DNA of 64,000 nucleotides from an uncultured Faecalibacterium sp. (GCA_937880095.1 CALFLK010000013.1:124001-188000); one strand, 5' to 3'; shown: positions 19,801 through 27,464, counted from the first letter of the stretch. The notes: generated by a model from the letters alone, not told the origin. Translations and numbers: made by a program.

Positions 19801-20229
19801 GCACCCCGCCGAAAGCTCAGTCAGCTGTTCAGGAGAAATACCGGCACTCTTGAATTCATCAATGGTCTCGGCAGCCAGACTGCAAAATGCTGCACTGCGC
19901 CGATGGCGGCGATAATGGCGTACCTTTTCGCCCAGCTCGGTCATGGCACGGCGTACCAGCACCGCACGTCCTGCATCGCTCAGCGTCGGCAGAGCCGAAC
20001 CGCCACAGGCGGACAAAATGCGCTCTGCCAGCGAGGTGAAGGACAAACTCTCCACCATGCCGGAACCCGCATCACCCAGCGTATGATAAATTCGCCCCTC
20101 TGTGCTGGAGGTAAACTGCTCCGGCACCAGAAGGATGCTTTTCTTTTTTTGCGCCGCCAGCGCTTCTATCTGTTGGTAAAGCAGGCTGGTTTTTCCCGTT
20201 CCTGCCGGACCAAGAATCAAATGCAGCAT
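16843..20229 (-). CDS. addB: AddB helicase-nuclease subunit with iron-sulfur site
   Basis: Partner of AddA: inactivated-helicase fold with a second nuclease domain that acts on the 5' strand and recognises Chi. It has 1128 residues. N-terminal Walker A GPAGTGKT (7-14). The C-terminal nuclease has VVDYKTG followed by CGLDCQMLLYL. The four-cysteine cluster typical of AddB appears as a cysteine in YYSCRYGYF plus the C-terminal CRFCDFSLIC spacing, consistent with a 4Fe-4S staple. ATG 20229 begins MLHLILGPAG. The addB-addA order is standard. Confidence 0.96.
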   Translation of the reverse strand: MLHLILGPAGTGKTSLLYQQIEALAAQKKKSILLVPEQFTSSTEGRIYHTLGDAGSGMVESLSFTSLAERILSACGGSALPTLSDAGRAVLVRRAMTELGEKVRHYRRHRRSAAFCSLAAETIDEFKSAGISPEQLTELSAGCGAGREKLEELALIYGTYEALLAQTGMDPSDRLTCAANRLETAVSEGNVPEFLQDREIFIDEFDTFNAPKKRLLTMLMSIAPQVTVALCADGQPAQEGDLSLLSGGRRLALGLKQLANRAGISVAKPTVLTEDLRHAGAPGLAALTHWLEQEGEGEDVPKNPEEIRLYAASDRDDEVRAVAAAIRHLVQAGTHYREIAVVCRNTPDYQAAIRYEFRLAGIPLYCDEATTPEFCAPACAVKALLGLVRGIDYNENMASLAKTGLCSLTERQICALDNYVYTWSPRRADWQQPFNRNPQGFGEATRVTEEEKEDLELAEQARQKLQPIIEKLRTRAKDADAAALSKALYLCLKELGAEECQQQLADQLRQREGIPAAQEAAREWNIVMQLLNQMTNLLGSEVLNGSEYAELFQLLLRSSDLGHIPQMMDAVIFTSAGKMRLDDPAYVFVLGLAENEFPQAPGDRGLLTHADRDQLMAQDVDLPDSFENRAVREQICFYKALTASSKGLWLSWPEGQALPLTGALEMLRTNGLKEPTFVPLDYASTPAAALDHLGGIWNNNDQETADLYAALQRQPETTDILAAMRRTAQDKPCEILDLDTMAEMLGNAVRISPSQMEKYYSCRYGYFLQYVLGLRPRQKAELTPNHSGSLMHWVLQMALDPQPNPYSDWKPAPLPEMTDEQCAELASRLTDEYVRLYMPDSTARFAYLIRRLKRSLSGLLVYLRDEERQGSFAPAACELGIGKGSGCLPPQIYQLPNGRTVEIIGTVDRADTWTDADGQQWVRVVDYKTGTKSFDLKEVYCGLDCQMLLYLFTLTKDESGHFTGAKPAGVLYLLADGSPEQTKRNAAPAPVCKLDGLVNDLPRVYHAMDAEETGRYLPFDFQNGKPNPRKKKYLADGAKLDRISQHMETLVTDMATELYAGRIEAKPLRTSNRDSCRFCDFSLICRHEKGFDERELDAPKDPFGEPIPEPEDESTQTEKKQQEGKENV

Positions 20230-20273
20230 GATTTTGACCGCCTTTCCCTGTGTGGTATTGTAACATTCATCAT

Positions 20274-20303
20274 ATCATATTTTCCCTTTTTCCAGAATAC
20301 CAA
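20274..20303 (-). promoter_or_regulatory. Possible addBA promoter
   Basis: TTGGTA and TATGAT spaced by 18 nt on the minus strand, about 45 nt upstream of addB. The -35 box overlaps the U tract of the preceding terminator. Confidence 0.42.
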
Positions 20304-20332
20304 AATGGGCGTCCCATAATTGGGACGCCCAT
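20301..20332 (-). terminator. Terminator of the lrp-to-peptidoglycan-binding operon
   Basis: A 12-bp perfect stem ATGGGCGTCCCA/TGGGACGCCCAT with a 4-nt loop, followed on the minus strand by TTTTGG. It lies 49 nt past the upstream gene's stop. Confidence 0.8.
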
Positions 20333-20380
20333 TCCGCTTATGCAGTCTTAACGATTGTCACAAGTGCGCCTATCGAAGCA

Positions 20381-20851
20381 TCAATACAGTGCTGCCCAGG
20401 TCTGTACGCCGATCACGCCGTCCACAGACAGACCATGATCCTGCTGGAAATCCCGAACAGCCTGCACAGTCTTGCTGCCCATGATGCCGTCTGTGCTCAG
20501 CTGATGACCATGCACATTCAGACGCTCCTGTGCGCTCTTGACAGTTGCGCCGCGACTGCCGTTCACCATGTTGGTGCCGGGGTACTGCTCACCGGGTGCA
20601 ACTCCTGCTGCATAATGAGCATACAGTGCATTCCAGGTATTCGGACCAACGACGCCATCCATGGTCAGGCCAGTCACACACTGGAAGCAATTCACGGCGG
20701 TCTGCGTCTTGGAACCGAATTTGCCATCCACCGACAGTTCCTTGATGCAGCTGTACTTGTTGCGTAGGCCGTTCAGCCAGATCTGAATCAGGGATACATC
20801 GGGTCCAGAGTTTCCATTTCGATAGGTTGCGTAATATTCAGGTTTTGCCAT
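20381..20851 (-). CDS. Peptidoglycan-binding protein with two PG_binding_1 repeats
   Basis: A 156-residue protein made almost entirely of two peptidoglycan-binding type-1 domains (about 12-75 and 90-155). Each shows the repeating pattern VxxxQxxLN, SVDGKFG or STDGIMG, KTxxAVxxFQ, GLxxDGVxGxxTW. No signal peptide, membrane segment or catalytic domain is visible, so it either acts in the cytoplasm/forespore or leaves by another route. ATG 20851 (MAKPEYY) is preferred over a GTG 12 nt upstream; AGGAGG precedes it. It lies 22 nt after spoIIR, so a sporulation or spore-cortex role is a reasonable inference, not shown. Confidence 0.85.
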   Translation of the reverse strand: MAKPEYYATYRNGNSGPDVSLIQIWLNGLRNKYSCIKELSVDGKFGSKTQTAVNCFQCVTGLTMDGVVGPNTWNALYAHYAAGVAPGEQYPGTNMVNGSRGATVKSAQERLNVHGHQLSTDGIMGSKTVQAVRDFQQDHGLSVDGVIGVQTWAALY

Positions 20852-20873
20852 AGTGCTATGCACCTCCTCATGT

Positions 20874-21509
20874 TCACTCTATGCAACAAGGAGATACATT
20901 GTGTACGATTCTTTCTTTTTTATTGGTAATTCTTTCCCACCACTCCACAAGTGCGAACCGAACTTCAAAACCGCCAGCCGTTACAACCGCGTTTTCCGAT
21001 TCTTCTGTATAACTGGCAGTGGCTGCCGAAAGGCATAGTGTCGGGTACAAGCAGCACCACCAATTATGCCCGTTTCCCTCGCCCAACGTAATGCGCAGTG
21101 CGTCATAACTACCCGCGGGTAACGTCGCGCCGGGATAATGGGATGTAGTGAAATATCCGTTTTCCATTTCTGCCTTTACCGGCATCGGGCGACCAGCCAT
21201 GGATAAAATACGTCCCGCTGTATGCGTAATGCGCGGTAAATTGCCTGCCAGAATTTCTTTCGCCGCCTCTTGGTTCGGTGCATTTTTGCACAGACGTGCT
21301 GTTTCCTGTAAAACAGCATCCCGCACCCGCAGTTTCAGGCTTTGATCCGCTACGGTATCGCTGGATGCCACAATATGTAGCCGCAAAGTATCTTCTCTCA
21401 CCTGATCGCATACTGCTGCAAACTGGTTTTGTTTGGCTGCCCACACAAATGCCAATACCAGCCCCAATGCCAAGCTGAGCCAACGGCAAAAATCCTCGTT
21501 TCTGTCCAT
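20874..21509 (-). CDS. spoIIR: Stage II sporulation protein R
   Basis: Forespore-made signal protein that crosses to the intermembrane space and activates SpoIIGA, hence sigma-E in the mother cell. It has 211 residues: one N-terminal hydrophobic segment (WLSLALGLVLAFVWAA), then the family core LRLHIVASSDTVADQSLKL and the C-terminal GxGxNWWCCLYPTLC block. ATG 21509 (MDRNEDF) is chosen over 21539 by its position after AAGGAGG. Its presence implies that the organism has, or recently had, an endospore pathway. It lies 69 nt downstream of ispE. Confidence 0.92.
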   Translation of the reverse strand: MDRNEDFCRWLSLALGLVLAFVWAAKQNQFAAVCDQVREDTLRLHIVASSDTVADQSLKLRVRDAVLQETARLCKNAPNQEAAKEILAGNLPRITHTAGRILSMAGRPMPVKAEMENGYFTTSHYPGATLPAGSYDALRITLGEGNGHNWWCCLYPTLCLSAATASYTEESENAVVTAGGFEVRFALVEWWERITNKKERIVHNVSPCCIE

Positions 21510-21578
21510 GAAAAATGCCCTCCTTTTTCGAACAATCAAAGGATGGGCATTTTTTCCAAACTTATTCTCTTTTTTGAA

Positions 21579-22457
21579 TCAGCGTTCCACATACGGTCCG
21601 CTGGGCAGCGGTGCCGTTACATAAACACGCCGATAGGTCTGACGCAGCTGTTCCGCAGCTTTGTTTGCATCATCCAGAGAAGCATACAAACCAAAGACAG
21701 CTGCACCGCTGCCGGTCATTAGAGCGGTCTTTGCACCGCTTTCCATCAATGCTTGTTTAATGACAGGGGTATCCGGGCTGCTGCCTACAGCTTCCAACGC
21801 ATTGCCTGCTGCAGCACAAACGCCCGCAAAATCGCCCTTGCGCAAAGCAGTGTCTAAACCAGGCACGTCCGGGTGCCAGGGGGATTCCACTGCATCGAAC
21901 GCCTTAAATGCCGCCGGAGTCGATACGCCCTGCTCCGGCATAATCACTACCATGCCACAGTCCGGCATAGGGGGCAATGCGCACAGCAGATTACCGATTC
22001 CCTGCACACGGCAAGTACCACCCATCAAAGCAAAAGGAACATCGGCACCCAAGGGATCACCCAGCGCCAGCAGCTCGCTCATCGACAGCTTGCGGGGCAG
22101 TACATCCTCATACAGCTCATTCAGACCAAACAGAACACCCGCTGCATCTGCGCTTCCGCCGCCCATACCAGCCTGTACAGGGGTATTCTTTTCTACCGTA
22201 ATGGATACGCCAGCATCCAGCCCCGTATAATGGAAAAATGCCCTCGCTGCTTTCAGTGCAATATTGCTATCATCCGCGGGCAAATCGCTGCCCGGCAAAA
22301 TCAGGCACAACGCATCTGCTTTTTCCAGCGTGATGCGCTCACACAAGGTCAAAGCCTGCATCACCATATCCAAATCATGGTATCCGTTGGGGCGCACGCC
22401 AACCACATCCAGCGCAAGGTTCACCTTAGCAGGTGCCAAAACTGTCAGCTTTTCCAT
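21579..22457 (-). CDS. ispE: 4-diphosphocytidyl-2-C-methyl-D-erythritol kinase
   Basis: GHMP kinase of the MEP isoprenoid pathway, phosphorylating CDP-methylerythritol. It has 292 residues from ATG 22457 (SD AAGGAG). Motifs: APAKVNLALDV (8-18), the phosphate-binding VQAGMGGGSADAA (94-106) and the C-terminal MTGSGAAVFG. The frame is open to 22514 without conserved residues. ispE next to spoIIR is seen in many Clostridia, where ispE overlaps sporulation genes. Confidence 0.96.
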   Translation of the reverse strand: MEKLTVLAPAKVNLALDVVGVRPNGYHDLDMVMQALTLCERITLEKADALCLILPGSDLPADDSNIALKAARAFFHYTGLDAGVSITVEKNTPVQAGMGGGSADAAGVLFGLNELYEDVLPRKLSMSELLALGDPLGADVPFALMGGTCRVQGIGNLLCALPPMPDCGMVVIMPEQGVSTPAAFKAFDAVESPWHPDVPGLDTALRKGDFAGVCAAAGNALEAVGSSPDTPVIKQALMESGAKTALMTGSGAAVFGLYASLDDANKAAEQLRQTYRRVYVTAPLPSGPYVER

Positions 22458-22479
22458 ACCTACTCCTTTTTTCGATCCA

Positions 22480-23649
22480 TCACAGCCGGAACAACGCCAG
22501 CTGTTTGATATCAATGGCTTTTACCGGGCACATTTCGTGGCAGCAAAAACAGCGAATACAATTCTTTGCATGAATTCGGGATTTCCCGTTTTTCATCTCA
22601 ATCGTATGCTGGGGGCATATTTCCGCACACTTGCCGCAGCTGATACACAGCTTGCGATTCACCACCGGATGGGGTGCCACTCGTTTTTCCACTTCCTGTG
22701 CCAGTGGCGCGAAACACTTAGGAATCCGTCCGCCATACGCAAAATCTGTATTTGCTCCGCTGCCGCTCACATAACTGGAAGGCAGCTGCCAACCTGCAAT
22801 GGGGTGGTAAAAATCTGTATCTCCAACCAAATCCGCCGGGTTGAACCGAGAAGCGCACAATCCGCGCTCGTGACCTGCTGCAAGATACGGTACCCGCATG
22901 GGGTCAAGCCCCATCAAACCTGCACAGCAAAGGTCCAGATTCAATAAATCCTCACTGCCCAAAATCATACCTACCTTGCGCGCCGTACCGCCGGCAGGAC
23001 CATCACCTTCCATACCCATAACAGCATCCAGAACTGCCATATCTGGGCGAACAGTTTCCAGCAAATCAATCAGCATATGACCAAAGCGGTCTTTATCCGG
23101 GAACCGCATATGCCATTCTGCTTTTTGCAAGCCGGGAATCGTACCAAACAAATTTTTACAGGCTGCCGTCATGCCGGTCATCACATGGGTTTTGAACTTG
23201 GGCAAATCAATGATAAAGTCCGCATCCAAAACCGGCTGCAGCAGGGTAAATTTCTGTACGACCCGACCGTTTTTTACACTGCGTACACCGCTTTCGCAGG
23301 CGGTGTAGCATTCCACACCTTCCTGCTCGCAGACATCCCACAAGCCAGACGCTTTATATACCGATTTGATCTGGGCAGGATTATATACACCACCCGAAGA
23401 ATCTGCCACAATGATTTGCCCCGCACCGCGCTTTTTACAGGCACGAATCACACTGCGCAGAATGGCAGGATGTGTCGTCACCGATTCTTCCGGGGTGTGT
23501 TTTGCCAGCAGATTGGGTTTCAGCAAAACATGACTTTTTGCGCCAATCCGCTGTGCTGCCGGCAGTGCTGCAAAAATCTTTTCTACCGCTGCATCACATA
23601 TATCCGCATCGTAAGATGCCGCACGCAGCAGAACTACTGTTTTTTCCAT
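22480..23649 (-). CDS. DUF362 protein with C-terminal 2x[4Fe-4S] ferredoxin domain
   Basis: A 389-residue iron-sulfur protein of unknown reaction. The N-terminal two thirds are DUF362 (VLLKPNLL, VTTHPAILRSVI, IIVADSSGG, DLPKFKTH). The C terminus carries two cluster motifs, CISCGKCAEICPQHTIE and CIRCFCCHEMCPVKAI (about 330-380), expected to bind two 4Fe-4S clusters. No signal peptide. Start is 2 nt after the aminotransferase stop; stop is 22 nt before ispE. The DUF362 fold is related to nickel-pincer and lactate-utilisation type proteins; a redox role is inferred from the clusters only. Confidence 0.9.
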   Translation of the reverse strand: MEKTVVLLRAASYDADICDAAVEKIFAALPAAQRIGAKSHVLLKPNLLAKHTPEESVTTHPAILRSVIRACKKRGAGQIIVADSSGGVYNPAQIKSVYKASGLWDVCEQEGVECYTACESGVRSVKNGRVVQKFTLLQPVLDADFIIDLPKFKTHVMTGMTAACKNLFGTIPGLQKAEWHMRFPDKDRFGHMLIDLLETVRPDMAVLDAVMGMEGDGPAGGTARKVGMILGSEDLLNLDLCCAGLMGLDPMRVPYLAAGHERGLCASRFNPADLVGDTDFYHPIAGWQLPSSYVSGSGANTDFAYGGRIPKCFAPLAQEVEKRVAPHPVVNRKLCISCGKCAEICPQHTIEMKNGKSRIHAKNCIRCFCCHEMCPVKAIDIKQLALFRL

Positions 23650-23651
23650 GC

Positions 23652-24833
23652 TTATTCCGCCTTGCCCGTGCGTTCTTCCACAAAGGCACGCACACGCTTC
23701 ATCGCTTCCTGCAAATGCTCTACCGAGTAAGCATAGCTGACACGGCAGTAACCCTCACCGGATGCACCAAAAGCATCACCGGGTACCAGTGCAACGTGCT
23801 TTTCCTTCAGCAGGGTTTCGCAGAATTCCTGACTGGTCATCCCCAGCGACTTGATGCAGGGGAACACATAGAATGCGCCCTTCGGCTCAAAGCAGGTCAG
23901 ACCAATATCGTTAAATGCCTTTACCAGATAACGGCGGCGCTTATCATATTCGTCCCGCATCTGCTCGATTTCGCCGTCGCAGTCCCGCATTGCCACGATT
24001 GCTGCATACTGGCTGGTGGTGGGCGCGCTCATAATCGCCAGCTGGTGAATCTTAGTCATCAAACGGATTACCGGTTCCGGTCCGCAGGCATAACCCAAGC
24101 GCCAGCCTGTCATGGCATATGCTTTGGAAAATCCGTTAACCACAACTGTGCGCTCTGCCATACCCGGAAAGGCTGCAATCGAAATATGCTTGCTGCCATA
24201 GGTCAGCTCTGCATAGATTTCATCGCTCAGTACCATAATATCGGTGCCGCGCAGCACTTCTGCGATTTCCTCCAGATCCTGCTTTTCCATCACAGCACCC
24301 GTGGGGTTATTGGGGAAAGGCAAAATCAGCAGTTTCGTTTTGGGGGTAATAGCCGCTTTCAAATCCGCAGCTTTCAGACGGAAATCATCTTCCTGTCGGC
24401 AGGCTACCGGAACCGGTACACCGCCTACCAGCGTGGTAATCGGGTCATAGCAGACAAAGCTGGGTTCCGGGATGATCACTTCATCCCCCGGAGATACCAG
24501 CGCACGCACACACAAATCAATGGCTTCGCTGCCGCCTACCGTCACCAAAACCTGATGAATCGGGTCATATTGCAGGTTCATGCGGCGCTCCAAATAGCGG
24601 CTGATCTGCACGCGCAGCTCCTTCAGACCTGCATTTGCAGTATAGCGGGTACGCCCCATTTCCAGGCTTTCAATGCCTGCGTCGCGAACCACCCAAGGGG
24701 TCTTGAAATCAGGCTCGCCTACGCCCAGACTGATGCACTCCGGCATTTCCGCTGCCAAGTCAAAAAACTTGCGGATGCCAGAAGGACGCATTGCTACTGC
24801 GCGGGGAGATAACAGACGATCGTAATCTATCAC
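23652..24833 (-). CDS. PLP-dependent class I/II aminotransferase
   Basis: AspC/PatA-like fold-type I transaminase of 393 residues. Seen: ISLGVGEPDF near the N terminus, the VTVGGSEAID cofactor phosphate loop, LPFPNNPTGAV, DEIYAEL, and the lysine in NGFSKAYAMTGWRLGY that would carry PLP, with a C-terminal arginine in YCRVSYA for the substrate carboxylate. Substrate cannot be decided; aspartate or an aromatic/branched amino acid is possible. Its ATG overlaps the stop of the Lrp gene (ATGA), so the regulator and enzyme are coupled, a common pairing in Firmicutes. Confidence 0.93.
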   Translation of the reverse strand: MIDYDRLLSPRAVAMRPSGIRKFFDLAAEMPECISLGVGEPDFKTPWVVRDAGIESLEMGRTRYTANAGLKELRVQISRYLERRMNLQYDPIHQVLVTVGGSEAIDLCVRALVSPGDEVIIPEPSFVCYDPITTLVGGVPVPVACRQEDDFRLKAADLKAAITPKTKLLILPFPNNPTGAVMEKQDLEEIAEVLRGTDIMVLSDEIYAELTYGSKHISIAAFPGMAERTVVVNGFSKAYAMTGWRLGYACGPEPVIRLMTKIHQLAIMSAPTTSQYAAIVAMRDCDGEIEQMRDEYDKRRRYLVKAFNDIGLTCFEPKGAFYVFPCIKSLGMTSQEFCETLLKEKHVALVPGDAFGASGEGYCRVSYAYSVEHLQEAMKRVRAFVEERTGKAE

Positions 24834-25309
24834 AGTACGGTCAACTCTCTTTCATCGGTTTCTTCGCCGAGGAACATCTTGCCCTCGCGCTTGTAGGTGC
24901 GCAGCACAAAGTGGGTTGCAGTAGACAGCACATCGTCCAGTGGGCTGAGCCGCTTTGCTACAAACAGCGCAATTTCCTGGAAGTTTCTGCCCTTGATGGT
25001 CAGCTGCAAATCATAGCCGCCGCTCATCAAAAGGACGCTTTCCACTTCGTCAAAGCTGGCAATCGTGGCAGCAATGTCATCGAATCCGTGGGATTTCTTC
25101 GGGCTGACGTGCAGTTCAATCACAGCTTCGACACGGTCAACGCCAGCTTTCTGCCAGTCAACCAGTGTTTTATATCCCTGAATCAAACCCTGAGCACGCG
25201 CCAAATCCATCATGGCAGAAACTTCCGCCTCCGATTTGCCCAACATGGCAGCAATATCTTCCAGCGACATACGCGCATTGTTTTCCAGCAGCTTCAACAG
25301 CTCATCCAT
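24830..25309 (-). CDS. Lrp/AsnC-family regulator
   Basis: A 159-residue feast/famine regulator. The N-terminal helix-turn-helix spans roughly 10-45 (MSLEDIAAMLGKSEAEVSAMM); the C-terminal AsnC/RAM ligand domain follows (VIELHVSP, VLLMSGGYDLQL). ATG 25309 is chosen over an in-frame ATG at 25333 because AGGAG lies 9 nt before it. It heads the operon into the aminotransferase, so an amino acid or keto acid effector controlling that enzyme is likely. Confidence 0.9.
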   Translation of the reverse strand: MDELLKLLENNARMSLEDIAAMLGKSEAEVSAMMDLARAQGLIQGYKTLVDWQKAGVDRVEAVIELHVSPKKSHGFDDIAATIASFDEVESVLLMSGGYDLQLTIKGRNFQEIALFVAKRLSPLDDVLSTATHFVLRTYKREGKMFLGEETDERELTVL

Positions 25310-25334
25310 AAGTACACTCTCCTGTTCCCACATA

Positions 25335-25359
25335 CGCAGAAATAAATTTTTTCTCTGCG
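25335..25359. repeat. Inverted repeat in the Lrp-family gene leader
   Basis: CGCAGA (25335-25340) and TCTGCG (25354-25359) flank 13 AT-rich bases between the promoter and the start codon. It could be an autoregulatory operator or a small RNA hairpin. Confidence 0.35.
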
Positions 25360-25380
25360 CTTTTTTGTGTAATCATTCTT

Positions 25381-25409
25381 ATTATAGAAAAATACCCCCG
25401 CAAAGTAAA
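25381..25409 (-). promoter_or_regulatory. Promoter of the lrp-spoIIR operon
   Basis: TTTACT and a perfect TATAAT separated by 17 nt on the minus strand, 72 nt upstream of the regulator start. Confidence 0.65.
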
Positions 25410-25523
25410 CTAAAAAAGAAAAAAACAGCTGTGGCACTGTGTACCACTACTGCTATCTATAAAATAAAATGGATAATCTGTGCGCTGGCGGGCATACTGT
25501 CTGCATGGAAGGAGGCATCCGCT

Positions 25524-25733
25524 TTGCAAATTTTATACAAAATCTGTCTGGCTCTGCTGATTATCGGCGGCATCAACTGGGGTCTGATCGGACTGGTTCA
25601 GTTTGATTTGGTGGGCTGGCTGTTTGGCGGCAGCGCATCGCTGCTGTCCCGCATTATTTTTGGCATCGTAGGCGCAGCAGCACTGTGCGCAATCCCTTGC
25701 TTGTTTTCTTGCGGAACGCAAAACGAGGAATAA
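25524..25733 (+). CDS. DUF378 small membrane protein (TTG start)
   Basis: A 69-residue DUF378 protein with two predicted membrane helices (LYKICLALLIIGGINWGLIGLV and a second around SLLSRIIFGIVGAAALCAI), linked by the family's FDLVGWLFGG segment. The start is TTG at 25524, eight nucleotides after AGGAGG; the frame upstream is open but not conserved. Function unknown across the family. It stands alone on the plus strand between the lrp operon and an inward terminator. Confidence 0.85.
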   Translation: MQILYKICLALLIIGGINWGLIGLVQFDLVGWLFGGSASLLSRIIFGIVGAAALCAIPCLFSCGTQNEE

Positions 25734-25759
25734 TCTGTTTTCCTGCAAACTGAAACAAC

Positions 25760-25818
25760 GCTTCAGAACTATTCTGAAGCAAAAACGGAGTACATCGCAA
25801 TCGATGTACTCCGTTTTT
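25760..25818. terminator. Tandem hairpins, bidirectional terminator
   Basis: First hairpin GCTTCAGAA/TTCTGAAGC (25760-25780). Second a perfect 17-bp stem AAAAACGGAGTACATCG with its complement (25781-25797 with 25802-25818), loop CAAT, ending in T5 on both strands. It separates the convergent DUF378 and 177-residue genes. Confidence 0.9.
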
Positions 25819-25868
25819 ATTGCTGCTGCCCTCCAATAAAGAAGCCTTTTTCAATTCGTCTTTGTTTA

Positions 25869-26402
25869 TCAATGCGACAGCAACTGTTTATGATACTGCA
25901 CAAATCGTGCATCATGCATCATGTATTCTTCTGTAATACCAAATGCTTGGATTCGTTCTTGCAGTTCCTCTCGGATAAAAGCCTGAAACGCTTCGTCCTG
26001 TTCAAAGAAATGAATGATGCATTTCTTCTCCTGAAAAGCACGCACAAGCTGCACATAAATATCTTCTATTTTTTCTTCTCTGACGACATGGACCGGCGAT
26101 GGACAAACCAATTCTTCGTCCCAACCCGTTACACCTTTTAGAAACCCGGTTTCTTCCACGGTATACATCGAACAGCTTTTCCCGGAATATACTTTTTTCA
26201 AAGCGTCCGGATAGCATTCGTATAAAACAGGTTTTCCATTTTCTACATCAACCAAAAGGTCAAAATCATCTTTCGGCGCTCCAAAGAGCATTGCTGTCAT
26301 TTTGGATCGAATTGCATACACATAGGGAATTTTATGGGTAGAAACATGAGGTTCCAAGATTTTCAAACCCGAAACACAAGATGCATGGTACAGCATATCC
26401 AT
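25869..26402 (-). CDS. Conserved-looking protein of unknown function
   Basis: I do not recognise a named family. The 177-residue soluble protein starts MDMLYHASCVSGLKILEP and continues with VSTHKIPYVYAIRSK and a DDFDLL stretch. The LYHAS...L.PH...YVYA pattern recalls the start of ADP-ribosyltransferase-like or other NAD-handling folds, but this is only resemblance. No signal peptide or membrane helix. ATG 26402 follows AGGAAG. A TATAAT box is present at 26461-26456 without a clear -35. AT content is higher and codon choice less biased than in neighbours, consistent with low expression or later arrival. It is monocistronic. Confidence 0.65.
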   Translation of the reverse strand: MDMLYHASCVSGLKILEPHVSTHKIPYVYAIRSKMTAMLFGAPKDDFDLLVDVENGKPVLYECYPDALKKVYSGKSCSMYTVEETGFLKGVTGWDEELVCPSPVHVVREEKIEDIYVQLVRAFQEKKCIIHFFEQDEAFQAFIREELQERIQAFGITEEYMMHDARFVQYHKQLLSH

Positions 26403-26514
26403 TCTTCCTACTGATACACATTAACCTACTGTAATCTTTTCCGCTTATCTTCTGTTATTATAACTCTGCTGATTACCGGAAAACATCTTCTATTCTGTTC
26501 TTTTCCGCTATCAC

Positions 26515-26557
26515 AAAAAGGTACGGCACAGCCCCAAGCAGGACTATACCGTACCTT
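26515..26557 (-). terminator. Terminator after the redoxin-like gene
   Basis: AAGGTACGG/CCGTACCTT (9 bp) around a further-paired 22-nt interior, then TTTTTG on the minus strand, 22 nt beyond the stop. Confidence 0.78.
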
Positions 26558-26579
26558 GTAAAACTCTTTATGATTGGTC

Positions 26580-27440
26580 TTAGTCTTCGTCATCCTGATC
26601 GCGGTCTGCGAACAGATTGACCAGCTTGCTCCAGCGAGGTTTGCTTTCTTCCTCTTCCGCTTCTTCTGCTTCTTCCGGAGCCAGCCAGCCGGACAAATCA
26701 ATCTGCTGCGTGTGGTCGGTATCACTGTCCTTGTCCACATCTTCCTGCTCCGGCACATTCTGACCGGGGAACAGCACCTCCGAAGACGCTTCCAGATTCG
26801 GTGCATCCTGTTCCGGTGCATCCGTAGATTCTTCCAATTCCAGTTCCGGCTCTGCCAGCTTGGTTTCCAGCTCTTCGCTGGATTCCGGAGCTGCCGCAGT
26901 CAGGTTCAGCTTGCTGCATACACGCTCCATTGCGTTGCAGTCTTCCGGCAAATCCGTCAGGCTCTCACCGTAGTGAGAGAACAGCACCTTTCCGCCACGA
27001 CCCACAACCAGCGTTAACGGCAACAGCTGTGCTGCGCCTTTCTCCATCTGATAGCCCTGTTTTTTTGCTTCGCGGAAGATGCGCGCAGCAGTAAAGGACC
27101 ATGCCATACGGCTGCTGGTGGACTGTACGCCAAAATACTCATACAGCGCACCGGCTTCGTCGCAAATCAGCGGGAAGGGATAGGGTGTTTCCAGCTTGGA
27201 TGCAATATTTTCAGGGTTGCTGCGTACCACACAAGCCAAACGGCCGCTGACCAGATTGGACAGGCTATCCATATAACGGGTCAGATATACACGGCTGATC
27301 GGATGACCGAAGTTCGGCAGGAATACCAGGATCAGCGGTTTATCCGCATCACACAGCGTGTAAAAATCTGCCTGCGCCTGCTCCGGCGTATCATAGAAAA
27401 AGCGGTCAATGACCGCACCGGTCAAATCCTTAGGTTTCAT
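26580..27440 (-). CDS. Thioredoxin-fold, AhpC/TSA-like protein without the peroxidatic cysteine
   Basis: A 286-residue protein. Residues 1-185 look like a peroxiredoxin/redoxin domain: LILVFLPNFGHPIS (37-49), FPLICDEAGALYEYFGV, and the late strand LPLTLVVGRGGKVLFSHYG. The usual P-x3-T-x2-C catalytic segment reads PNFGHPIS, so the peroxidatic cysteine is missing; C30 and two others remain elsewhere. From about 195 the chain becomes a very acidic, low-complexity tail (EEs, PEQ repeats) ending SKLVNLFADRDQDDED. No signal peptide. ATG 27440 is taken because homology begins at MKPKDLTG and GGGAG precedes it. Function unclear: a redox-inactive scaffold or sensor is possible. It follows the structured RNA at 27465-27657. 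Confidence 0.72.
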   Translation of the reverse strand: MKPKDLTGAVIDRFFYDTPEQAQADFYTLCDADKPLILVFLPNFGHPISRVYLTRYMDSLSNLVSGRLACVVRSNPENIASKLETPYPFPLICDEAGALYEYFGVQSTSSRMAWSFTAARIFREAKKQGYQMEKGAAQLLPLTLVVGRGGKVLFSHYGESLTDLPEDCNAMERVCSKLNLTAAAPESSEELETKLAEPELELEESTDAPEQDAPNLEASSEVLFPGQNVPEQEDVDKDSDTDHTQQIDLSGWLAPEEAEEAEEEESKPRWSKLVNLFADRDQDDED

Positions 27441-27464
27441 GGTATATTCTCCCTTTATGATAAC

